A stretch of DNA of 26,246 nucleotides from Planctomycetota bacterium. GTDB taxonomy: Bacteria > Planctomycetota > B15-G4. Where the stretch lies: positions 1-26,246 of the forward strand of contig QNBX01000050.1 of NCBI GenBank assembly GCA_003644265.1, in the 5' to 3' direction. Under the pieces are notes generated by a model that was not told the DNA's origin, searched no databases, and was given only the letters and a program-made list of their open reading frames with translations. The position numbers were made by a program, and so were the translations under genes. Position 1 is the stretch's first letter; each line of letters begins with the position of its first letter. Of the stretch, positions 6,689 to 16,540 are shown one piece after another.

Positions 6689-8484
6689 AGCAGGCACAGA
6701 TCCGCAACTTCTGCATCATCGCGCACATCGACCACGGCAAGAGCACTCTGGCCGACCGCCTGCTCGAGCTGACCCAGACCGTCGGGGCGCGCGACCAGCG
6801 GGCGCAGCTGCTCGACGACATGGACCTGGAGAAAGAGCGCGGCATCACCATCAAGGCCAAGGCCGCCTCCATGGACTACGAGAAGGACGGCGTGCAGTAC
6901 CGCCTCAACCTGCTCGACACGCCCGGCCACGTCGACTTCAACTATGAGGTCGAGCGCGCGCTGCAGGCGGCCGAGGGTGCGCTGCTGCTGGTGGACGCCA
7001 GCCAGGGCGTCGAGGCCCAGACCGTGCACAACACCGTGCTGGCCGAGCAGGCCGGGCTGACCATCATCCCGGTGATCAACAAGATCGACCTGAACACGGC
7101 CCGCCCCGACGAGGTGCTGGAGGAGATCGAGACGGCCCTGGCCATCGAGGCCGGGGACGCCGTGCTCACCTCGGCCAAGACCGGCGTGGGCGTGGCCGAG
7201 CTGCTGGAGGCCATCGTCGAGCGCGTGCCCGCTCCCTCCGGTGACGCCGACGCTCCCCTGCGCGCGCTGATCTACGACGCCGAGTTCAACGACTATCGCG
7301 GCGTGATCATGCACGTCCGCATCATCGACGGTTCGCTGTCGGCGGGCGAGAAGATCCGCATGGCCGCGGGCAACACGCGCCACGAGGCCCTGGAGATCGG
7401 CGTCTTCCGGCCGCAGATGACGCCCACCAAGACGTTGTTCACGGGCGAAGTCGGCTACCTCATCGCCAACATCAAGACGCTCAGCGACGTGCGCGTGGGC
7501 GACACGATCCTGCTCGACAAGGACAAGACCTCGCAGCCCCTGCCGGGCTACCGACCCAGCCGCCCGATGGTGTTCTGCGGCATGTTTCCCGTGCAGAACG
7601 GCGACTTCGACGCGCTGCGCACCGCGCTCACCCGGCTGCAGCTCAACGACTCGGCCTTCACCTTCCAGCCGGAGAGCAGCGACGCCCTGGGCTTCGGCTT
7701 CCGCTGCGGTTTTCTGGGCCTGCTGCACATGGAGATCGTGCAGGAGCGCCTGGAGCGCGAGTCGGGCATCGACATCGTCCAGACCGCGCCCAACGTGACC
7801 TACGAGATCGTCGACCCCGCCGGCGAGACGATCGTGATCCGCAGCCCCGCGGAGCTGCCCGACCCCACCCGCATCGTCGAGTTCCGCGAGCCCATCGTGA
7901 AGCTCGACATCGTCACGCCTGACCAGCACATCGGCGCCATCATGAAGCTGGCCATCGAGCGCCGCGGGCGCTTCCTCAAGCAGGAGTACATCGGCCCCGG
8001 GCGCGTGCTGCTGGGCTACCGCATCCCGCTCAGCGAAATCGTGTTCGACTTCTTCGACAAGCTCAAGTCCACCTCGCGCGGCTACGCCACCATGGACTAC
8101 GAGCTCGAGGGCTACGAGGAAGCCAACCTGGTCAAGATGCGCATCCTGGTGAACAGCGAGGAGGTGGACGCGCTCTCCTCCATCTCCCACGCCAGCCACT
8201 GCGAGCCGCGCGGCCGGGCCATCCTCAAGGTGCTACGCAAGGAGATCCCGCGGCACCTGTTCAAGGTGGCCCTTCAGGCCGCCGTCGGTGGCAAGATCGT
8301 GGCGCGTGAGGACATCGCGCCGGTGCGCAAGGACGTCACCGCCAAGTGCTACGGCGGTGACATCAGCCGCAAGCGCAAGCTGCTGGAGAAGCAGAAGGCG
8401 GGCAAGAAGCGGCTCAAGATGGTGGGCAATGTCGAGATCCCGCAGAAGGCCTTCCTGGCGGTGCTGCAGACCGGGCAAGATTGA
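6685..8484 (+). CDS. lepA: elongation factor 4 (LepA), translational GTPase
   Basis: Ribosome-associated GTPase able to back-translocate or remodel elongating and initiating ribosomes. The 599 aa are full length. G-motifs: AHIDHGKST (G1, about 13-21), RGITIK (G2), DTPGHVDF (G3), NKID (G4) and the TSAKTG region (G5). EF-G-like domains II, III and V follow, then the LepA-specific C-terminal domain with KCYGGDISRKRKLLEKQK and KRLKMVGNVEIPQKAFLAVL. The ATG overlaps the rdgB stop, and AGGAGG (6672-6677) is ideally placed 7 bp upstream. The same frame is open much further upstream across rdgB, but the Shine-Dalgarno sequence and family N-terminus fix the start. It is the last gene of the rph-rdgB-lepA operon. 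Confidence 0.97.
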   Translation: MKQAQIRNFCIIAHIDHGKSTLADRLLELTQTVGARDQRAQLLDDMDLEKERGITIKAKAASMDYEKDGVQYRLNLLDTPGHVDFNYEVERALQAAEGALLLVDASQGVEAQTVHNTVLAEQAGLTIIPVINKIDLNTARPDEVLEEIETALAIEAGDAVLTSAKTGVGVAELLEAIVERVPAPSGDADAPLRALIYDAEFNDYRGVIMHVRIIDGSLSAGEKIRMAAGNTRHEALEIGVFRPQMTPTKTLFTGEVGYLIANIKTLSDVRVGDTILLDKDKTSQPLPGYRPSRPMVFCGMFPVQNGDFDALRTALTRLQLNDSAFTFQPESSDALGFGFRCGFLGLLHMEIVQERLERESGIDIVQTAPNVTYEIVDPAGETIVIRSPAELPDPTRIVEFREPIVKLDIVTPDQHIGAIMKLAIERRGRFLKQEYIGPGRVLLGYRIPLSEIVFDFFDKLKSTSRGYATMDYELEGYEEANLVKMRILVNSEEVDALSSISHASHCEPRGRAILKVLRKEIPRHLFKVALQAAVGGKIVAREDIAPVRKDVTAKCYGGDISRKRKLLEKQKAGKKRLKMVGNVEIPQKAFLAVLQTGQD

Positions 8485-8494
8485 CCCACGCGAG

Positions 8495-8515
8495 CTGCCT
8501 GCCCCGCGCAGGCGG
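8495..8515 (+). terminator. putative terminator after lepA
   Basis: CTGCCTGC (8495-8502) pairs with GCAGGCGG (8508-8515) around a 5-base loop: eight pairs including one T-G. The following sequence, ACCGGCCTTCTTGCT, is only mildly T-rich, so termination may not be purely intrinsic. It starts 11 bp after the lepA stop. Confidence 0.45.
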
Positions 8516-8536
8516 ACCGGCCTTCTTGCTCCGGGC

Positions 8537-8582
8537 TCACATGCTGGTGATGTGTTGATTCGCGGGCACAACATGTGATTCA
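8537..8582. promoter_or_regulatory. inverted and direct repeats upstream of the 141-aa gene
   Basis: TCACATG (8537-8543) is perfectly complementary to CATGTGA (8572-8578) across 28 bp, and CACAT/ATGTG (8538-8542, 8550-8554) form a shorter inverted pair. ATGTGTTGATTC (8550-8561) is echoed by ATGTGATTCA (8573-8582). This cluster, about 100-140 bp before the gene, stands out from the local GC-rich background and could be a repressor site. No clear promoter hexamers were found. Confidence 0.3.
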
Positions 8583-8678
8583 CTGGACGCCAGTGTCGCG
8601 GCGCGCCGAATCGCCTTGTGATGGACCGCGTGCCCGAGCACATCCCCTCATCTGCTCTCACCCCGTGGAATACGACCC

Positions 8679-9104
8679 ATGGCATTGAAGTCCCTCTCGA
8701 CCACCGAGCTCATGCGTGAGCTCGAACGCCGCCAACGTGGCGCTGACCGCCTGCTGGCCAAGCGCGACAAGGTGCTGGCTGAGCTGGCCAACATCGACCG
8801 CGAGCTCGGCGCCCTGGGCCTGAGCGGCGACAGCAAGCGCTCCGGCGCGGCCGCGACCGGCGCCCCCCCCCGCGCGGCCGGCGGCAAGCGTCGCCGCGCC
8901 AAGAACGCCATGTCCCTGCCCGACGCGCTGGTTCAAGCCTGCGAGGTGGGCGCCGTGGTGTCTCCCGCCGAGGCCTCCGAGCTGGTGCTCGCCAACGGCT
9001 TCAAGACCACCTCCGCGCGCTTCAACATGATGGTCAGCAACGCGCTGGCCAAGGACGGCCGCTTCAAGCGCATCGGTCGCGGCCAGTACGAGCGCTCCGT
9101 CTGA
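8679..9104 (+). CDS. small protein with coiled coil and winged-helix-like C-terminus
   Basis: A 141-aa protein in three parts. Residues 1-47 are a charged heptad-like helix (MRELERRQRGADRLLAKRD, then VLAELANIDRELGAL), probably a coiled coil. Residues 52-77 form a Gly/Ala/Lys/Arg-rich basic linker (GGKRRRAKN). Residues 78-141 (SLPDALVQACEVGAVVSPAE, then FKTTSARFNMMVSNALAKDG, ending FKRIGRGQYERS) resemble HARE/HTH-type winged helices seen in many small planctomycete proteins. The composition suggests a nucleoid-associated or transcription-modulating DNA-binding protein; this is inferred, not shown. No Shine-Dalgarno sequence is obvious. It stands alone between the lepA terminator and a convergent operon. 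Confidence 0.85.
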   Translation: MALKSLSTTELMRELERRQRGADRLLAKRDKVLAELANIDRELGALGLSGDSKRSGAAATGAPPRAAGGKRRRAKNAMSLPDALVQACEVGAVVSPAEASELVLANGFKTTSARFNMMVSNALAKDGRFKRIGRGQYERSV

Positions 9105-9152
9105 GCTGGCCCGGTGCCCGGGCCGCGGCTCGGGACACCCGCGCTGGAGCAA

Positions 9153-9185
9153 CGGGCCGGCCTCCTGTACCAGGGGGCCGGCCCG
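9153..9185. terminator. strong bidirectional hairpin between convergent genes
   Basis: CGGGCCGGCCTCCTG (9153-9167) pairs with CAGGGGGCCGGCCCG (9171-9185) across a TAC triloop: 15 continuous pairs with one T-G wobble. It lies between the 141-aa gene (plus) and the DUF1080 gene (minus). A second hairpin, GGCCCGG-TGC-CCGGGCC (about 9108-9124), precedes it. There is no T-run on the plus side and only TT on the minus side. It probably insulates both transcription units. Confidence 0.7.
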
Positions 9186-9205
9186 GGCGACCAGCGCGCG
9201 CGGAG

Positions 9206-10740
<1,535 letters not shown>

Positions 10741-10744
<4 letters not shown>

Positions 10745-12093
10745 GCCGCCGCCCCTTCAGCGCGCCGACGCCCGCCCGGATAGGCCAACAGCAGCAGAGC
10801 CAGACAGACCAGCGAGGCCCACATGGGTACCGAGAACAGCCGCGCGTAGTCGAGCGCGCCGCCCTCGGGCGTGGCCCAGTGCTCCACCTTTCCGGCCAGC
10901 TTGCTGCCGACGATGACGCCGACACCGATGATCACCAGGTTGAACAGGTTCTGCGCGCTGGCGCGCACATCGGAGGTCGTCTCCTCGTCCACGATCATGA
11001 AGGCCACGAAGATGAAGCAGCCGAAGCACAGACCGTGCAGCGCGATGCCGCCCAGCAGGGCCGCCGTGCTGTGCGGCAGGTAGGCAAACAGCGCCATGCG
11101 CCCCGCGTAGGCCAGCAGCCCGGTGGCCAGCAGCGCCTTGCGCGAGAGCTTGCCCGCCACCAGCGGGATCAGCGCCAGCACGATCAGCTCGAGCATCTGC
11201 CCGATGGTCATGAAGCCGCCGCCGCCCACGCCGAACAGCCCCCGGAAGAACTCGGGCGGCTGCAGGTTCAGGTGCAAGAAGCCCTCGGTGTGCACAAAGT
11301 AGAACTGGTGGATGCAGCTCACCGGCACCGCCAGCAAGAACAAGGTGATCAGCGGCTGACGCTTGATCTCACCCAGCGCCTCGAGCGTGGCGTTCTTCTC
11401 GCTGCCGCGCGAGGGAGGCGTGCGCGGCAGCGTGAAGCAGAACAGCCCCATGACCCCGCCCAGCAGGGCGCTCAGGCGAAACGCGTCGGCCTTGCCCGCC
11501 ACCTGGGCCGCCAGCAGCGCGTCCCCGCTGAGCCCCTGCGGCGAGTGCTGGCTGCCCAGCCAGTGCCCCATGCCGATGCCCACCGCGATCCAGCCGAAGG
11601 TGCCCCACAGCCGCACCTTGCCGAAGTCGCGGTCGCGATCGGGCAGATGATGAAACGCCAGCGAGTTGGTCAGCGCCAGCGTGGGCGAGTACACCAGCCC
11701 ATACAGCAGCGAGAAGGCCAGGAAGCCGTTGAAGCTCTCGAGCTCGGCCAGCTGCCAGATCAGCGCGGCGCCAGCGAGGTGCGACAGCCCCAGGAACTTC
11801 TCGGTCGAGAACCAGCGGTCGGCCACCTGCCCGGCGATGAACGGGCCCACGATGGCGCCCACCGCGCCGGCCGCGAACATGCTGCCGATCTCGTCGGCCG
11901 ACATGCCGCGGTGCCCCGACAGGAACGACCACAGGAACGGCAGCCAGGCGCCCCAGATGGCGTACTGCAGGAACATCATGAAGGACAGGCGCGACCCGAG
12001 GCCCAGTCCCATGGGCGGCGCGGCGCCCTGTGAGCTGGGGTCCTCGGCGCAGGCGCCGGACGCTGAGTCGTCAGAGCGGGCGGGCGGGTTCAC
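10741..12093 (-). CDS. MFS transporter, nucleoside:H+ symporter-like family
   Basis: 450-aa inner-membrane major facilitator. After a polar N-terminus of about 27 residues comes RLSFMMFLQYAIWGAWLPFL, typical of the nucleoside-H+-symporter-like MFS group common beside sugar-oxidation genes in planctomycetes. About twelve hydrophobic segments follow, with FAAGAVGAIVGPFIAGQVAD and WFSTEKFLGLSHLAGAALIW, VRLWGTFGWIAVGIGMGHWL, and a C-terminal half with FGVGGGGFMTIGQMLELIVL. Start GTG 12093 is supported by GAGG about 7 bp upstream; Met28 is an alternative. The stop overlaps the DUF1080 start. In this setting it more likely moves a sugar or oxidised sugar than a nucleoside; that is inference from neighbours. 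Confidence 0.88.
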
Positions 12094-12156
12094 AAGGATC
12101 CTCGCGGATAGGGGCGTCGCGCGGCGGCGACGTGCGCGCCGACGCGCAGCGGGTCG

Positions 12157-13200
12157 TCAGCGCTCAAAGGCGGCGTCGAAGGCAACGTCGCTGCGTGGAA
12201 AATCGAGCTTGCGCACGAACGCCGCCGCCTCACTGGCTCCGTGCTCCCGGTCCATCATGGGATCCTCCCACTCCACCGAGAGCGGGCCCTGGTAGCCAAG
12301 GTGATTGAGCAAACGCACGATGCCCTCGAAATCGATGCGCCCGCGCCCGGGCGAGCGGAAGTCCCAGTAGCGCCCGTCGGCGCCAAAGTCCGTGTGGCCA
12401 CCGAACACGCCGGCCTCGGCGGGCCGCTCGCTCCACCAGACATCCTTGATGTGCACGTTCAGCAGGCGTCCGCCGAACTCGCGCAGAAAGGCCAGGTAGT
12501 CCACGCCCTGATAGCCGAAGTGGCTGGGGTCGAAGTTGAAGCCGAAGGCCGGGTGCTCGCTCAGCGCCGCCAGCGCCCGGCGCGCGCTGCTGATATCGAA
12601 GGCGATCTCAGTGGGGTGTACCTCGAGGGCAAAGCTCACGCCGTGGGCCACGTAGTCGTCGAGGATCGGCGTCCAGGCCGCGGCGAAGTCGGCGAAGCCC
12701 TGCTCCAGCGCGCCCGCGGGCAGGGGCGGAAACGCGTAGGCCGCGTGCCACACAGGGCTGCCGGTGAAGCCCACCACCACCGTGCGACCGCTGGCCGCGA
12801 GGGCGGCCTTGACCTCGTCCGGCGCGTGGTCGAAGAAGCGCCGCGCGGCGCGGCCGGTGACGATCATCTCCTGCGCGGCGCGGGCGCGCACGCCGTCGGG
12901 GTCGCCGTCGCCCCAGATGTGCTCGGGCAGGATGCCCCGGTGGCGGCTGTCGACCGGATCGCACACGGCCTGGCCCACCAGGTGGTTGCTGATGGCCCAG
13001 CAGCCCAGGCCCTGGCGCGTCAGCAGCTCCCAGCGCTGCTTGCAGTAATCGTCGTCCTCGGCCGCGGCGCGCGGGTCGAAGTGGTCGCCCCAGCAGGCCA
13101 ACTCCAGGCCGTCGTAGCCGAACGCGGCCGCCTTGCCGGCCAGGGTCTCCAGCGGCAGGTCGGCCCACTGGCCGGTGAACAGACTCACGGGACGCGGCAT
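12157..13200 (-). CDS. sugar phosphate isomerase/epimerase (xylose-isomerase-like TIM barrel)
   Basis: 347-aa cytosolic TIM barrel of the AP-endonuclease-2/xylose-isomerase-like fold. The four metal-site residues are present: Glu193 (LEVHPTE), Asp224 ([12 protein letters not shown]), His250 (NVHIKDVWW) and Glu310 ([10 protein letters not shown]). The N-terminus [20 protein letters not shown] and the segment [15 protein letters not shown] match members found next to Gfo/Idh dehydrogenases. The reaction is probably isomerisation, epimerisation or beta-elimination of a (keto)sugar. ATG 13200 has GAGGAG about 9 bp upstream, and a longer frame running back into the dehydrogenase gene is rejected. 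It starts 17 bp after the dehydrogenase stop, so the two are surely co-transcribed. Confidence 0.92.
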   Translation of the reverse strand: MPRPVSLFTGQWADLPLETLAGKAAAFGYDGLELACWGDHFDPRAAAEDDDYCKQRWELLTRQGLGCWAISNHLVGQAVCDPVDSRHRGILPEHIWGDGDPDGVRARAAQEMIVTGRAARRFFDHAPDEVKAALAASGRTVVVGFTGSPVWHAAYAFPPLPAGALEQGFADFAAAWTPILDDYVAHGVSFALEVHPTEIAFDISSARRALAALSEHPAFGFNFDPSHFGYQGVDYLAFLREFGGRLLNVHIKDVWWSERPAEAGVFGGHTDFGADGRYWDFRSPGRGRIDFEGIVRLLNHLGYQGPLSVEWEDPMMDREHGASEAAAFVRKLDFPRSDVAFDAAFER

Positions 13201-13217
13201 GCTCGCAGCTCCTCTGG

Positions 13218-14378
13218 TCACTTGATCTCGGAGAGCCGCACGGCGCGGTCTTCGGTGGCGGACAGCATGGCGGCCTCCAGCACGCGCTGCGTCTGCCAGG
13301 CGTCCTCGAAGTCGGGCAGGGGCAGGGCCGGCTTGCGCCCGGCCACGGCGCGCACCACGTCGGCGGCCATGTTCACGAAGCCGTGCTCGTAACCCAGCAG
13401 GTGGGCGTCGGGCCACCAGTTGGCGGCGTAGGGGTGCTTGCCCGCCGCGCTGGTGCACATGATGCGGCGCCAGCCGGCCGTGCGCGGGTGCTCGCTCTCG
13501 TCGTGCAACCAGAGCACGTTCATGTCCTCGAAGTCGAAGCGCAGCGAGCCCTTGGAGCCGTTCAGCTCCAGCGTGTTGCGGTTGTGATGCCCGGGCGCCA
13601 GGCGCGAGCACTCAAAGCTGGCCGTGGCCCCGCCGGACAGGCTGCCGAGGAAGCTCAAGGCGTCGTCCACGTCGCTACGGGCCATGCCCTGTCCGTCGGG
13701 CCGGGGACGCCGCTTGATGAACGTGCGCGCCACGGCGCCGCTCACCTGCGCGAGCTCTTGGCCCGTGACGAAGCGCGCCATATCGATGATGTGCGCGTTG
13801 AGATCCCCGTGCGCACCGGAGCCCGCGAACTTCTTCTGGAAGCGCCACACGCGCGGCGTCTGCGGCCCACGCCAGCTCTGCAGGTAGGTGGCGCGCAGGT
13901 GGTACAGCTCGCCCAGGCGGCCCTCGCCCACGAGCTGGTGCGCCAGGGCCACGGCCGGGCAGCGGCGATAGTTGAACCACACGAAGGTCTGGGCACCCGA
14001 GGACCTGGCCGCCTTGCGCGCGGCGTCGCGCATGGCGCGGGCGTGGTCCAGCGTGCCGGCCAGGGGCTTCTCGCAGGCCACGTGCTTGCCGGCCGCCAGC
14101 AGCGCGATGGCGGGCTCGGCGTGGACGTGATTGGGCGTGCCCACGTCCACCAGGTCGATGTCGTCGGCAGTGACGAAGTCACGCCAGTCGGTGCTGCTGC
14201 GCCCCCAGCCCCAGCGGCGCGCAAACGCTTCCAGCTCGCGCTCGTCGCGCGCCGCCACGGCGCTCAGCTCGACCCGCCGGGGCAGCTCGAAGAAACGCCC
14301 CACCTGGCCCCAGGCGTTGCTGTGCGCGCGGCCCATGAACTTCTGGCCGATGAGGGCGACGCGGAGAGGCGCAGGCAT
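13218..14378 (-). CDS. Gfo/Idh/MocA family NAD(P)-dependent oxidoreductase
   Basis: 386-aa sugar dehydrogenase. An N-terminal Rossmann domain ([17 protein letters not shown], 8-23) is followed by [20 protein letters not shown] (78-97), the catalytic-lysine motif CEKPLAGTL (102-110, Lys104), [16 protein letters not shown] (135-150), and the C-terminal GFO_IDH_MocA_C domain with [20 protein letters not shown] carrying the expected Asp/His pair. Members oxidise a sugar or inositol hydroxyl, often at C3, to a ketone. ATG 14378 has TGGAG 8 bp upstream. It is first in the minus-strand order dehydrogenase, isomerase, MFS, DUF1080, a layout that fits 3-keto-sugar catabolism. TATCCT on the minus strand (14496-14501) may be its -10, but no -35 is visible. 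Confidence 0.94.
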   Translation of the reverse strand: MPAPLRVALIGQKFMGRAHSNAWGQVGRFFELPRRVELSAVAARDERELEAFARRWGWGRSSTDWRDFVTADDIDLVDVGTPNHVHAEPAIALLAAGKHVACEKPLAGTLDHARAMRDAARKAARSSGAQTFVWFNYRRCPAVALAHQLVGEGRLGELYHLRATYLQSWRGPQTPRVWRFQKKFAGSGAHGDLNAHIIDMARFVTGQELAQVSGAVARTFIKRRPRPDGQGMARSDVDDALSFLGSLSGGATASFECSRLAPGHHNRNTLELNGSKGSLRFDFEDMNVLWLHDESEHPRTAGWRRIMCTSAAGKHPYAANWWPDAHLLGYEHGFVNMAADVVRAVAGRKPALPLPDFEDAWQTQRVLEAAMLSATEDRAVRLSEIK

Positions 14379-14531
14379 GCAGGGCTCCAGTGGTCGAGGC
14401 GCGTCCCGTCGCTCCCGACCGGCCGCCCCCGAGCGCCCCCGCCCCGACACGCGTGGGCACAGGCGCGGGCGGCGCCCAGAGGCGCGGCAAGGGGCAGGAT
14501 ACGGCAGCGGCGAAGGGCTGAGAAGCTCGGG

Positions 14532-14933
14532 TCAGCCCAGGCTCGCGGCCCCCGCCTGGGCCACGTCATGGTCGTTCTCGACCGAGCTGCCCGAGACGCC
14601 GATGGCGCCCACGATGCGATCGCCGTCGCAGAGCGTCAGGCCCCCAGGGAAGCTGATCAGGCCGCCGTTGCTGTGCTCGATGCCGAACAACGGACCGCCG
14701 GGCTGGGACAGCTCGCCGATGGCGCCGGTGGGCATGTCGAAGTAGCGCGCCGTGCGGGCCTTCTTGCAGGCGATGTCGATCGAGCCCAGCCAGGCCCCCT
14801 CCATGCGCGCGAAGGCCATCAGATTGGCGCCCTCGTCCACCACGGCGACGTTCATCTTGAGGCCCAGCTCGCTCGAGCGGGCCACGGCCGCGGCCAGCGC
14901 CTCCTGGGCCTGGTTCAGACTGAGACTGCTCAC
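14532..14933 (-). CDS. GlcG/HbpS-like (DUF336) heme-binding family protein
   Basis: 133-aa single-domain protein of the GlcG/HbpS/PduO-C fold. Family blocks: [20 protein letters not shown] (24-43), [20 protein letters not shown] (43-62), [20 protein letters not shown] (80-99), and [26 protein letters not shown]. No signal peptide is present, so this copy should be cytoplasmic. Family members bind heme or cobalamin, or act as small accessory proteins to oxidoreductases; the exact role here is unknown. The start is GTG 14933, with GGAG about 8 bp upstream. It lies 153 bp upstream of the Gfo/Idh gene on the same strand, so it may be co-transcribed or separate, and it is divergent from lepB. Confidence 0.88.
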   Translation of the reverse strand: MSSLSLNQAQEALAAAVARSSELGLKMNVAVVDEGANLMAFARMEGAWLGSIDIACKKARTARYFDMPTGAIGELSQPGGPLFGIEHSNGGLISFPGGLTLCDGDRIVGAIGVSGSSVENDHDVAQAGAASLG

Positions 14934-15028
14934 GGGACGACTCCATCCAAGAGGGCGCGAAAACGGTCCAGCCTACACGCCAGACCGCGCACAGCATCTG
15001 CCCGCTCGAAACCGTTGCGTGCAGCCCC

Positions 15029-15034
15029 TATCCT
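15029..15034 (+). promoter_or_regulatory. possible -10 element upstream of lepB
   Basis: TATCCT lies in the 218-bp divergent gap (14934-15151) between the GlcG-like gene and lepB. The same hexamer appears, on the minus strand, before the Gfo/Idh gene. TTGCGT at 15015-15020 is too close to be its -35. Nothing else definite was found in this gap. Confidence 0.22.
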
Positions 15035-15151
15035 CCTGCTGGCAGGCAGATCATCCCAACGTGCGTCCGTCGGTTGCCCCGGCGGGCTCCGCCCCCCCCT
15101 TCGATGACCTGCCCCTCGCCCCCCTGATCGCCCCCCCTCCGGCAGCGTCCC

Positions 15152-16540
15152 GTGAGCAGCGCCAAGCGCCCCTTCGATCTGAGGCTGACCGAGAACATCG
15201 AGGCCATCGCGGTCTCGATCGCCATGGCGCTGGTGCTCAAGTTCTTCGTGGTCGAGGCCTATCAGATCCCCACCGGTTCCATGCAGCCCACGATCCTGGG
15301 TGACCGCGAGGCCGGCATCAACGACCGCATCTTCGCCGACAAGCTGGTGACCATGCTGCGCCCGCCCGAGCGCTGGGAGGTCATGATCTTCCGCTTTCCC
15401 CTCGATGAACGCCGGCTGTACGTCAAGCGCATCGTGGGGCTGCCCGGCGACACGCTGAGTGTGCAGGGCGGCGACATCTGGGTGGACGGCGCCATCGCGA
15501 GAAAACCCGACGACGTCAACGAGTCCGTGCTCAAGCGCGTGTTCCCCCTGCGCGGCGATGGCCTCGACGTGGGCTTCGCGTTCCTGGCCAAGGGCGAGGT
15601 GCAGGTGGAGGGCGAGACCGCGCGCTTCGGCGGCGACGGCAGCGGCCGGCTCTCGCTGCGCAAGCCGCCCATCCTGGACGCCTACCTGCACGGCTACGAG
15701 AGCGAGTGGAACATCCGCTCCGTGATCCCGCCGGTCTACGCCGTACCCGACCTGGACGTGGCGCTGGACGTCACGCTCGACAGCCGCGACAGCGTGTTCT
15801 CCCTGAGCATGGTGGCCGATGACCTGCGCACGCTGTTCGAGCTGCCCGCCGAGGGCGCGGGCACGGCGCGCATCACCCTGGCCCCCACCGCCGGCGGCGC
15901 GCCCGAGCGCGTGTTCGAGGTGAGCCCGGCACGAGGCCTGCCGCTGGGAGAATCCGTGCGCCTGAGCCTGCGCAACGTCGACCGCCGCATGCTGCTGTGC
16001 GTGGACGGCGAGGAGTGGCTGCGGGTGGACGACGACGAGTCCGGCCCCCACCCCAACCGCCCGGTGCGCTCCGACCTGCAGCTGGCCATGAGCGGCGCCG
16101 GTCAGATCGAGGCCATGGACGTGCGGCGCGACATCTTCTACCTGCCGCGCACGCCCCACAGCCGCTCCACACGAGATACCTGGGAGATCCCCGAGGGGCA
16201 CTTCATGGGCATGGGCGACAACACCCAGAACTCCTACGACGGCCGCACCTGGCAGACGGTGACCTACACGCTCGACGACGGCAGCCAGTTCACGGGCTTC
16301 GACTTCGACGTGGGCGGCCCCAACGGCAGCGGCCCCTCGGACGCCAACCCACGGCGCCACGCCAACGGCTCGATCACCTTCGCCGACGTGTACGGCGACG
16401 AGCACACGTTCTTCCAACATGAGATCCAGTCCGAGACCGCGACCGCGGCCCCGTTCATCCACCAGCGCTACCTGATGGGTAAGGCCGTGGCGGTCTTCTG
16501 GCCGGTGTTCGACCCGTTCCGCTGGAAGCTCATCCGGTGA
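15152..16540 (+). CDS. lepB: signal peptidase I with large internal insertions
   Basis: Membrane-bound Ser/Lys peptidase that cleaves Sec and Tat signal peptides. One N-terminal membrane helix (AIAVSIAMALVLKFFVVEAY, 18-37) precedes box B, IPTGSMQPTILG, with nucleophile Ser43. The general base is Lys92 in RLYVKRIVGLPGD (88-100). Box E appears as IPEGHFMGMGDNTQNSYDGR (346-365). Bacterial enzymes are usually 200-320 aa; this one has 462. The excess is about 225 residues between boxes D and E (about 115-340, beta-rich, resembling a lectin-like or jelly-roll domain) and about 75 residues after box E (about 368-440), before the usual end MGKAVAVFWPVFDPFRWKLI. All catalytic residues are kept, so it should be active. 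Start GTG 15152; its stop overlaps the lptB GTG as GTGA. Confidence 0.93.
   Translation: MSSAKRPFDLRLTENIEAIAVSIAMALVLKFFVVEAYQIPTGSMQPTILGDREAGINDRIFADKLVTMLRPPERWEVMIFRFPLDERRLYVKRIVGLPGDTLSVQGGDIWVDGAIARKPDDVNESVLKRVFPLRGDGLDVGFAFLAKGEVQVEGETARFGGDGSGRLSLRKPPILDAYLHGYESEWNIRSVIPPVYAVPDLDVALDVTLDSRDSVFSLSMVADDLRTLFELPAEGAGTARITLAPTAGGAPERVFEVSPARGLPLGESVRLSLRNVDRRMLLCVDGEEWLRVDDDESGPHPNRPVRSDLQLAMSGAGQIEAMDVRRDIFYLPRTPHSRSTRDTWEIPEGHFMGMGDNTQNSYDGRTWQTVTYTLDDGSQFTGFDFDVGGPNGSGPSDANPRRHANGSITFADVYGDEHTFFQHEIQSETATAAPFIHQRYLMGKAVAVFWPVFDPFRWKLIR

Noticed and set aside
6541..8199. Minus-strand open frame of about 550 codons opposite lepA
   Set aside because: lepA is certain on the plus strand. 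The antisense frame is open because of extreme third-position GC, and its translation is a Val/Gly/Ala/His/Gln-rich string with no motif.
12241..15107. Long plus-strand open frames across the Gfo/Idh and isomerase genes
   Set aside because: The minus-strand genes have full families and ribosome binding sites; the plus frames encode only biased, motif-free sequence.
14930..16462. Minus-strand open frame of about 510 codons opposite lepB
   Set aside because: It mirrors a motif-complete signal peptidase gene; composition is typical of an antisense shadow.
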